The notes under the pieces were generated by a model. That model saw only the letters and a list, made by a program, of their open reading frames with translations, ran no database searches and had not been told where the DNA came from. A stretch of DNA of 12,905 bases, taken from NCBI GenBank assembly GCA_964390795.1, contig CAYMLQ010000149.1:1-12905 (forward strand), in the 5' to 3' direction. The first letter of the stretch is position 1. Every line of letters starts with the position of its first letter. The DNA comes from CAYMLQ01 sp964390795. Lineage in GTDB: Bacteria > Verrucomicrobiota > Kiritimatiellia > RFP12 > UBA1067. The position numbers were made by a program, and so were the translations under genes. This document shows, piece after piece, positions 6,249 through 12,174 of this stretch.

Positions 6249-8240
6249 TCAAGGCGCGCTGACGCGGTAGAAGGCGCGGGGAAGCGCGGGAGCGGCGTCG
6301 GTGTAGACGTTCAGCGGGGGCGTGGCCACGATATTGCTGGCGAGGCAGGCGGCGGGCGCGCTCAAGTCGGCCGTACGGTAGACCGAGTAGGTGCGGTTCG
6401 TCCAACTGTTCCACGCCACGACGCGAGCCGCGGAATCGGCGCGGAAGCGCAGCGAGAGCGGCACGCGCAAGGAGGCGTGCGGATCGCCGAACAGGGTGAT
6501 GCCGAACGCGCACCAGCGGTAGGGCATGTTGCTCCCCGAGGTCTCGACGCTGCCGAGCAGATCCTGCTTGGCGAGCGCGTGCGCGAGGCCGATGGGGACC
6601 TGTTCCTCCGCCAGCAGCCGCTCGAAGAAACGCTGCTGGAACTCGCCGCTGTAGCGCGCCTCAGCTTCGCTGTCATACCAGCCTTCGCGCGTGTTGGCCA
6701 GCACGGCGAATGCGCCGCGCGTGTTGCGCTTGACGAATTCCTCGGCGATGCAGTCGGATCCCGGACCGTTGTCGAATTCGCCCGCATTACAGCCGGTGCC
6801 GTAGAGCAGAAACGGCGTCGAGTTGGTCAGCAGGCTGAGGTTCGTGCGTGACAGCCGCATCAGCGTGTAGAAGTCCGCGTGGCCGGCATGCGCCACGAGA
6901 AGGGGGGAACGGTTCAGCGCGGCCAGCGCATCCGCTGTGTTCCACACGGCCGCTGCGAGGGGGCGGTCGTCGAGCCACGCGATCGGGCAGAGGCTGTTGT
7001 TGAAGGCTGGCGCGAGCGTGTCGAGGGCGTTTCCGCCCTGGGCTTCGGCATTATACGGGTCAAACAGGTATTCTCCGGCGAAGCAGGCTTTGAAGCGCGC
7101 GGCGGTCGCTTGTTCGAGGGCCAGGCAGCGCGCGACGAAGTTCGTCACCTCGGCGGCGGTGTCCACGGGCGCGCGACCGACGCAGACTTCCGGCAGCAGA
7201 TCCACGTCGCCGCCGTTATCGCCGTCGGTGGGCTCGCCCCAAGGCCCGGCGCCGTTTTGGTTCCACGAGCCGTCCAGGCAGGCGAAGTAGAGGTCGGAGG
7301 GCATCTGCGTGTAGACGGTGCCGGAGCATGTCGCGTACACGCCGCGATAAGGCACGGTGTTCATGTCGCCGCCCAGCAGGACATAGCCGACGCCCCAGGT
7401 GGTGTAGGCGTAACGGATGTAGTTGCGCAGGCGCTCGGCCGCGTCCACGCCCGCGAAGCTGCTGTTGATCGTCTCCATGGTTTCGGTGTGGACAGTGAGG
7501 CCCGCAGCGGTCTTCTGGTCGAGCAGCGGCTGGAACGCGGGCAGGAGCGCGGCGCGCGTGACGAGCAGATAGTGAGCGGAATCTCCCAGGGCGGCCTCCT
7601 GCGGGGCCGAGAGCGATGCGGAAAGCGCCTCGGGGTTGTCCGCTGCCGCTGCCGCTCGCTGCCGCTCGCCGGCGTGCGGGGAGGGCGGGATGCGGGCTTC
7701 AAGGGCGCCGAAGGTTTGCGCCGGTGCGGGGCACAGGAGAACCTCCACGGCTATGTCCGGTACGAAGGTGAGGCGGCGGATCGTAGGCGCATAGGCGACC
7801 GGAAAGATCCGGAGGACGGCGAGGTCGTAGCCGGCCAGGCGCTGCATGGAGACGAGTTCGGCGGGTGCGGCGGGATAGGGGGCTTGGGTGGGAACGGACG
7901 GAGCGGACGTGGCGGATGGGCCGGGCAACGGCGCGGCGAACGCCGTCGGCTCGCGCCCGAGCTCGAGCCTCCACGCGCCCGGCAGGGTGACGCTGGGCGA
8001 CGTGGCGCGCGCGACGACGCCGGTGGCGGTGAAGCCGGTCGGAAGCAGCAGCCGCAGCGTGCGGAACGGCACGACAGGCTCTCCGGGGCGGACCCGCTGG
8101 GCGCAGCCGGGAACCGTGACGCGCGTCACGCCATCCGCGTCGGTTGTCAGGTCGGGCGCCTCGAAGTGGCAGGTCGCCGTCAGAGGGTACGGCACCGCCA
8201 AGGCCGCGCCCCAAGCCGCACAAGCGGCGAGCGCGGCCAA
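6249..8240 (-). CDS. Exported gingipain-like cysteine peptidase (family C25)
   Basis: Secreted endopeptidase of the C25 (gingipain) clan, 663 aa from the TTG at 8240. A pro-like N-terminal part (about 20-180) and a low-complexity linker (183-200, Ala-rich) precede the catalytic domain (about 222-592). The domain shows YLLVTRAALLPAFQPLL (224-240), GVGYVLLGGDMNTVPYR (283-299), catalytic His454 in VAHAGH, catalytic Cys484 in GTGCNAGEFD, and the family's closing motif LFGDPHASL (583-591). The C-terminal 60 residues match the exported-protein tail of the cytochrome (SVYRTADL ... AFYRV). Cleavage specificity cannot be read. The start is uncertain: no ATG lies upstream in frame before the stop at 8340-8342. 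Codons upstream of the TTG encode SLYRVAALC, which would complete a good signal peptide, so a rare ATA (8276) or ATT (8297) start is possible. C25 peptidases are best known from Bacteroidota type IX secretion. Confidence 0.85.
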   Translation of the reverse strand: MAALAACAAWGAALAVPYPLTATCHFEAPDLTTDADGVTRVTVPGCAQRVRPGEPVVPFRTLRLLLPTGFTATGVVARATSPSVTLPGAWRLELGREPTAFAAPLPGPSATSAPSVPTQAPYPAAPAELVSMQRLAGYDLAVLRIFPVAYAPTIRRLTFVPDIAVEVLLCPAPAQTFGALEARIPPSPHAGERQRAAAAADNPEALSASLSAPQEAALGDSAHYLLVTRAALLPAFQPLLDQKTAAGLTVHTETMETINSSFAGVDAAERLRNYIRYAYTTWGVGYVLLGGDMNTVPYRGVYATCSGTVYTQMPSDLYFACLDGSWNQNGAGPWGEPTDGDNGGDVDLLPEVCVGRAPVDTAAEVTNFVARCLALEQATAARFKACFAGEYLFDPYNAEAQGGNALDTLAPAFNNSLCPIAWLDDRPLAAAVWNTADALAALNRSPLLVAHAGHADFYTLMRLSRTNLSLLTNSTPFLLYGTGCNAGEFDNGPGSDCIAEEFVKRNTRGAFAVLANTREGWYDSEAEARYSGEFQQRFFERLLAEEQVPIGLAHALAKQDLLGSVETSGSNMPYRWCAFGITLFGDPHASLRVPLSLRFRADSAARVVAWNSWTNRTYSVYRTADLSAPAACLASNIVATPPLNVYTDAAPALPRAFYRVSAP

Positions 8241-8354
8241 GAGGCAGAGCGCGGCGACTCGGTAAAGTGAGGTTATGTTAAGAGATTTTGCGACAATGCT
8301 CCGGTTTATTGCTGGGAGTCGAATGAGAACGGGGTTTGATTATTTACCGTGGAC

Positions 8355-8437
8355 CTGGGCCGGCTGAAGCCGGTACAACGTGCTGACGCGCGGTTCTGTT
8401 CAACCAAGGTATGTTGTTCCGGCTTCAGCCGGCCCAG
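8355..8437. repeat. Inverted pair of the 25-bp GGCCGGCTGAAGCCGG repeat
   Basis: Copy A (8355-8379) on the plus strand and copy B (8413-8437) inverted match in 24 of 25 positions, separated by 33 bp. Each copy contains its own small palindrome CCGGCT-GA-AGCCGG. The pair lies between the lipoprotein stop and the C25 peptidase start and could form a strong stem in RNA, for example as a transcript-end or mRNA-stabilising structure. There is no adjacent T-run. Two more copies lie at 10661-10721 inside a gene, so this is a dispersed repeat family. Confidence 0.75.
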
Positions 8438-8470
8438 AGCACATGTCTACGCTGACCTCCGCCCTCCGAC

Positions 8471-8962
8471 CTACTGCACAATGAGACCCTCGGCTTTGAA
8501 AGCTCCGATCGTGACCGTCACGCGGCTGCCGGACTTGACCGGCATGCCGGTGTTGGCGAAGAGCATGAAGTAGATGCGGCCGGTTTGCATTTTTGCGGCA
8601 GTCTGCCGCATCGAGCCGGTCTTGGGGAAGCTGGGCACGCGCAGCACTGCGCCGGTGGCGAGATCTGTAAGCGTCGCCTTGACGTTGCGGTCGCCGAGCA
8701 GGGCGGCCTTGTCCGGATCCAGCACGCGGTAACGGAAGTCGACCATGCGTCCGTGGGCCGAGAGGTGCAGGCTGGCGACCTCGATGCCCCAGCGCTCGCG
8801 CAGTTCCGCACGGGCGGCGCGGGGCACGGGGTTGGCATGAGCCGCCGCGTTCCCGGTGGCGCAGCCTGCGGACAAGAGCGTGAGCCCGAGCGCGCCGCCG
8901 AGCAGAAGACCTGCGACGGCGTTCCGGGCGAACGTGGCGAAGCTATGACAGGTATTATTCAT
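8471..8962 (-). CDS. Small conserved lipoprotein of unknown function
   Basis: 163-residue exported protein from ATG 8962. The leader has a hydrophobic stretch (about 15-30) followed by LLSAGCAT, with Cys34 as the probable lipidation site; Ser at -3 is less usual than Leu but acceptable. The mature part contains RWGIEVASLHLSAHGRMVDF (57-76), then RYRVLDPDKAALL, a Thr-rich segment and YFMLFANTGMPVKSGSRVTV (131-150). It looks like a compact beta-sandwich. I recall similar unnamed proteins in Desulfuromonadota, without known function. An in-frame ATG at 9016 would add 18 residues read from TGACC-type satellite DNA in front of the leader, so it is not preferred. GAGGAG lies about 12 bp before ATG 8962. 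A role as accessory or chaperone for the neighbouring copper or haem proteins is a guess from context only. Confidence 0.75.
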   Translation of the reverse strand: MNNTCHSFATFARNAVAGLLLGGALGLTLLSAGCATGNAAAHANPVPRAARAELRERWGIEVASLHLSAHGRMVDFRYRVLDPDKAALLGDRNVKATLTDLATGAVLRVPSFPKTGSMRQTAAKMQTGRIYFMLFANTGMPVKSGSRVTVTIGAFKAEGLIVQ

Positions 8963-8969
8963 AAGCGAT

Positions 8970-9262
8970 GCTGACTCCTCTGACCACTGACCTCGTGACC
9001 CAATGACCTCTGACATCTTACCACTGACCTCTGACCAGGGCGCATCCCCGTTTCACTGACCGGGTGCTCCCCCGAACGAAACCGGAGTCGCGGCGGCTCA
9101 GCGGGGACGCTTCGCCCTACCTGCTCCGCACCTGTCAACTGCTTGGCCGCAAGCGGTAGGGCGAAGCGTCCCCGCTGAGCCGCCGTCAACGGTTCTCGTT
9201 TCCGTTTGAAGTCAGTGAAACGAGGATGCGCCCCATTGACCACTGACCATTGACTTCTTGAC
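8970..9262. repeat. Degenerate TGACC tandem repeat, interrupted by a palindrome
   Basis: Bases 8970-9037 and 9234-9262 are made of loosely repeated 7-9-base units around TGACC, such as TCTGACCA, CACTGACC and ATTGACCA; on the minus strand they read GGTCAGAGG or GGTCAGTGG. The two blocks are separated by the 196-bp palindrome at 9038-9233. The gap between the MCO-C stop (9272) and the lipoprotein start (8962) contains nothing else that I can recognise, and no gene. Confidence 0.6.
9038..9233. repeat. 196-bp nested palindrome (23-bp outer and 31-bp inner arms)
   Basis: Outer arms at 9038-9060 and 9211-9233 match in 22 of 23 positions; the left one begins GGGCGCATCC. Inner arms at 9091-9121 and 9155-9185 are a perfect 31-bp inverted repeat, beginning CGGCGGCTCAGC. 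The central 33 bp hold a further small hairpin, GCTTG-GCCG-CAAGC (9141-9154). The flanks share TGACCA (9032-9037 and 9237-9242), but since both lie in satellite sequence this is weak evidence for a target duplication. It may be a MITE-like element or a large transcript-end structure after the oxidase genes. Confidence 0.7.
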
Positions 9263-9271
9263 CCTATCCTA

Positions 9272-10765
9272 TCACGGGCAAGCGAGCGTGATGCGGTAGA
9301 AGCGCGCGGTGATGAGCGGGCGGGCGTCGGTGAGCCACATGGCGCCCGGGAATCCTGGCACGTTGGCATGGATCGTTTCCCAAGATCCGCTCAGCAGGTT
9401 CGTGCTGCTCTCCACGTTGTAGAGCCGCCCGGCGGCGGTGTCGCCGAAGGTGATGACCGTGCCCGCCTCGGGATCGGGCGGCGAGAGCGCGGTGATGCGG
9501 AGGTAGGACAGTGGGTCAGTCGGGTTCGTGCCCGAAATGTACTCGTTGATGTTGGAGACGCCGTCAAGGTCAGGGTCGTCGAGATTGCCGGTGGTGCCGG
9601 GCGGATACACCGGTCCAGGGCCGAAATAGGCAATGACCCACTCGGCGGGCACGTCGACCGGGCAGACCTGGGCCGAGACGTCCAGGTGCGTCAGCATGCC
9701 GCCGGCCTCCTGGGAGGTCGAGTTGACGAGTCCAAGGCGGCGGTCGTAGAGCGCGAAGGTCTGCGGCGGGGCGGACGGCGCGACTGAGAAGAGCGCGTCC
9801 ATGGTTTTGAGCGGCGACAGCATCGTCGTGTAGGTCTCGCGCGGGAAGGGCAGCAGGTTGCCGTCCTCTGAGAGCAGCGAGAAATAGCCGCCGTTCAGGG
9901 TGGGGGCGCGGTAGTCGAGGCCCGCGTTGAGGAAGCGCACGAGGATGCGGTCGCCCGGGCTCCCGGCGAAGACCGGCAGCAGCCCGTTGGTATACGACAC
10001 GCCGCTGATAAGGAAATATTGCGGCGAGTATTTCAGCGTGCTGGTCACCGTCTTGCCCGGCCCGTAGTCGTCGGCGGCCACGGCGTCATGCAGGTCGGGG
10101 TCGACCTCGCTGAAGAGCAGGGCCATCTCGCGCTCGAAGCGCACGCCGGGGTAGGCCTCGCCGAAGCCGGCCAGCCGCGTCAGCGCGCCGTAGAGGCCCA
10201 TCTGGACCTGCAGGGCGGGGTGCGAACCACTGTGGTACAGGTAGGTTCCGGGCTGGAGGTTCGGCCAGGTGTAGACCGCCGTGCCGCCCGGGGGCGCCTC
10301 GTGGGTGAAGGAGCGCGCGCGCCCGTCAAGGTTGCGCGCAGGGTCGCCCTGGGCCGCGTACTGGCCGGGGATCACGACCGACACCGGCGTCGTCAGCGTG
10401 TTCTTGAGGTGGATGACCAGGCCCTGCGCGTCGGGGCCCAGGGCGAGGACCGGCCCGGGAACCGTGATCGTGCCGTCCTGCACGGAAGGCCCGGAGTCCT
10501 TGGCAAAGCCCCACATAAGAACCGGCCGACCGTCGGCCATGGTCATCGTCGTGGCGCCCGCGCGCAGATAGACGTCCACCTGCGCGCTCAGGCCGATACC
10601 GGCTGTCAGCAGGCAGGCGCTAAAAGCCAGGAGGATTGCGCGTGATTTAGTCAATGCGCTCTGGGCCGGCTGAAGCCGGTACAACGTGCCTTGGACCGGG
10701 GCCGGCTGAAGCCGGTACAACATGCGAAGAGACCGGGAGGATTCTTGTGTCATTGTCTGTTTCAT
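9272..10765 (-). CDS. MCO-C: multicopper-oxidase-like protein lacking copper ligands, with TSP3-like tail
   Basis: 497-aa exported protein with two cupredoxin-like domains. The start ATG 10765 is fixed by AAGGAG 6 bp upstream. Residues 1-42 form an unusually long n-region containing two LYRLQPA peptides encoded by dispersed DNA repeats; the hydrophobic leader is at about 43-60, ending GLSAQ. The fold is shown by PVLMWGFAKDSG (81-92), VPGPVLALG and QPGTYLYHSG (171-180). At each place where copper oxidases carry His motifs this protein differs: PVSVVIPGQ replaces the first HxH, YHSG the second, and DYRAPTLNGG the HxxHxH, with no HCH at the end. Electron transfer through bound copper is therefore unlikely. 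Residues about 390-497 form a tail with DLDGVSNINEYIS (399-411) and a terminal RFYRITLACP, shared with the cytochrome. It may be a structural or binding subunit. It begins 33 bp after the MCO-B stop. Confidence 0.85.
   Translation of the reverse strand: MKQTMTQESSRSLRMLYRLQPAPVQGTLYRLQPAQSALTKSRAILLAFSACLLTAGIGLSAQVDVYLRAGATTMTMADGRPVLMWGFAKDSGPSVQDGTITVPGPVLALGPDAQGLVIHLKNTLTTPVSVVIPGQYAAQGDPARNLDGRARSFTHEAPPGGTAVYTWPNLQPGTYLYHSGSHPALQVQMGLYGALTRLAGFGEAYPGVRFEREMALLFSEVDPDLHDAVAADDYGPGKTVTSTLKYSPQYFLISGVSYTNGLLPVFAGSPGDRILVRFLNAGLDYRAPTLNGGYFSLLSEDGNLLPFPRETYTTMLSPLKTMDALFSVAPSAPPQTFALYDRRLGLVNSTSQEAGGMLTHLDVSAQVCPVDVPAEWVIAYFGPGPVYPPGTTGNLDDPDLDGVSNINEYISGTNPTDPLSYLRITALSPPDPEAGTVITFGDTAAGRLYNVESSTNLLSGSWETIHANVPGFPGAMWLTDARPLITARFYRITLACP
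10661..10721. repeat. Two direct copies of the GGCCGGCTGAAGCCGG repeat inside the MCO-C leader
   Basis: Copy C (10661-10685) is identical to copy A at 8355-8379; copy D (10697-10721) differs by one base. Their starts are 36 bp apart, exactly 12 codons, so the frame is kept and each encodes LYRLQPA on the minus strand (residues 16-22 and 28-34 of MCO-C). Confidence 0.85.
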
Positions 10766-10771
10766 AGGTGT

Positions 10772-10777
10772 CTCCTT
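10772..10777 (-). promoter_or_regulatory. Ribosome-binding site of MCO-C
   Basis: AAGGAG on the minus strand lies 6 bp before ATG 10765. It decides the start: a TTG at 10654, which would give a tidier signal peptide without the repeats, has no comparable site. The repeat-encoded peptides are therefore probably translated. Confidence 0.75.
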
Positions 10778-10798
10778 ATAAAATTGACTTTCACCGGA

Positions 10799-12136
10799 TC
10801 AGGGCGCTTGCACGTTCATGGGCATGTTGGTGCTCGGGTAGGGGTTGATCATCGCCATGGTCATCATGCCGCCAGGGAAGAGGTCGTTGTTGACGATCTC
10901 CTTCTCGTTATGGGAGTGCCACATGTAGGCGAAGCCGCTCATGGGGTTGAAGCCGCCCTGGCCGGGGGGCAGCGAGCCCGCGCTGCCGAGGAAGGGGCTG
11001 CCGCTGTAGTGCTGGCCGAAGGTCAGCCGCTCGTTGGTCGGCAGGGTCACGGGGAAGGGCTTGCCGTGGTCGGGGGCATACTCGAACGGTTCCAGCGGGT
11101 CTTCTGGCTTGTGGCCGTAGATGTCCCAGCCCAGCTTCTCGCCGGTCCAGGAGAAAATCGCGTCCACCGTTTCTCCCGGTGCGGACTGAATCGTGAATGC
11201 CGACTCGCCGAGGTCCGGCCCGTTGGCCGGCGCGCTGGCGAGCAGGCGGCCGTTACGGGCGATAATGGTGCTGTTGTTGCCGTGGTGGTGCAGCGGGTGG
11301 GGGTCGCTGCCGCCGCCGATCACGCGCATCAGGACGCGCTGGCCCGGGTGGAACATGGGCATGCAGTCGTACGGCTGCGACGGCAGCCACCAGACGTTGG
11401 TCGCCACCATGGTGTCGGGCCCCGTGCGGCCGTTCATGAACCAGTAGACCGGAAACCGCTTGGTTGTGTCCACCTCGGCCATGCGGTTCTGCTCCACCAG
11501 CGAGTGGATCGTGTCGTCCATCTCGGTCAGCAGGAACAGGAACTCATGGTCGAAGGCGGTGTCGGTGTGGGCGTAAGCCTGCATCGGCATCTCCCTCCCT
11601 TCGACCACGGGCCGCACGATCAGCGCGCCGACGATGCCCATCTCGACCTGCAGGTCCGCGCGCGTGCCGCTGTGGTAGGTGTAGGTGCCAGGCTGGCTGG
11701 CCGTGAAGGTATAGGTTACGGAGCCGCCTGTCGCGGCTTCCCGCGCGATCGCGCCCTGCGAGCCGCCCGTGGCGGTCACGCCGGTCTGGCCGGGAAAGAC
11801 CAGGGAGACCGGCATGGGCAGTTGATTATTGAGCGTGATCTGTAGGGTCGTCCCCTGGGCCACGATGAGGGTGGGCGCGGGATACTGCGCGAGCCCGCTG
11901 CCGTTGGCCAGGCCCCAGAAGTGAACGCTGCCGCCGTCCGCCGTGCTGACGTGCCCTTCCTTCGCGGTCAGGGAGAAGACGGGTCCGGAGATGCCGTCGA
12001 TCATGTGCATGTCCGTCATCATATGCTGGGCGCGGGCGCTTGCGGCGCAGAACACCGCAAGCGTTACCATTGCCAGCATCCGTGACGTACCCTTTCTTGT
12101 TGCGTTTCTCGTTGTGCTCGTTGGTTTCGTTGTCAT
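10799..12136 (-). CDS. MCO-B: multicopper-oxidase-like protein with Ser in place of the type-1 Cys
   Basis: 445-aa exported protein of the multicopper oxidase superfamily. ATG 12136 follows AAGGAAGGAAG by 6 bp. A polar, Thr/Lys/Arg-rich n-region (1-19) precedes a hydrophobic leader ending SARA-Q (about 36/37). The first cupredoxin domain aligns with MCO-C, with PMPVSLVFPGQ (107-117) where the first HxH belongs and YTYHSGTRADLQVEMG (152-167) at the second, so most domain-1 ligands are missing. The later part keeps DPHPLHHHGN (278-287), with His280, His283 and His285 matching HxxHxH, and ends with YMWHSHNEKEIVNNDLFPGGMM (404-425), the place of HCHxxxHxxxxM, but with Ser408 for Cys. It can perhaps bind type-3-like copper but not a normal type-1 centre. 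It lies 38 bp downstream of MCO-A and probably shares its transcript. I recall similar HSHNE proteins paired with MCOs in metal-reducing bacteria. Confidence 0.88.
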   Translation of the reverse strand: MTTKPTSTTRNATRKGTSRMLAMVTLAVFCAASARAQHMMTDMHMIDGISGPVFSLTAKEGHVSTADGGSVHFWGLANGSGLAQYPAPTLIVAQGTTLQITLNNQLPMPVSLVFPGQTGVTATGGSQGAIAREAATGGSVTYTFTASQPGTYTYHSGTRADLQVEMGIVGALIVRPVVEGREMPMQAYAHTDTAFDHEFLFLLTEMDDTIHSLVEQNRMAEVDTTKRFPVYWFMNGRTGPDTMVATNVWWLPSQPYDCMPMFHPGQRVLMRVIGGGSDPHPLHHHGNNSTIIARNGRLLASAPANGPDLGESAFTIQSAPGETVDAIFSWTGEKLGWDIYGHKPEDPLEPFEYAPDHGKPFPVTLPTNERLTFGQHYSGSPFLGSAGSLPPGQGGFNPMSGFAYMWHSHNEKEIVNNDLFPGGMMTMAMINPYPSTNMPMNVQAP

Positions 12137-12142
12137 GGTAAA

Positions 12143-12153
12143 CTTCCTTCCTT
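12143..12153 (-). promoter_or_regulatory. Ribosome-binding site of MCO-B
   Basis: Purine-rich AAGGAAGGAAG on the minus strand ends 6 bp before ATG 12136 and supports that start, including the Thr-rich n-region. It lies in the 37-bp gap after the MCO-A stop. Confidence 0.65.
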
Positions 12154-12174
12154 TAACAGTCGCATGTCCGTCGC

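Noticed and set aside
6879..8270. Long plus-strand open frame (463 codons) opposite the C25 peptidase
   Set aside because: The translation is Gly/Arg/Ala-rich with no family motif, and the minus strand holds a clear peptidase with catalytic residues. High GC content makes long antisense frames common.
8355..8437. Classical Rho-independent terminator
   Set aside because: The stem is strong, but no T-run follows on either strand and the loop is 33 bases; kept only as a repeat.
9038..9233. Exact target-site duplication around the nested palindrome
   Set aside because: The matching TGACCA on both sides belongs to the surrounding TGACC satellite, and on the right it is three bases away from the arm, so it is not proof of transposition.
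10652..10654. TTG start of MCO-C downstream of both repeats
   Set aside because: It would give a neat leader but lacks a ribosome-binding site, whereas ATG 10765 has AAGGAG 6 bp upstream.
10691..11845. Long plus-strand open frame (384 codons) opposite MCO-B and the MCO-C leader
   Set aside because: Composition is Val/Gly/His-rich without domains. It is a shadow of the oxidase reading frame, which has a strong ribosome-binding site and His motifs.
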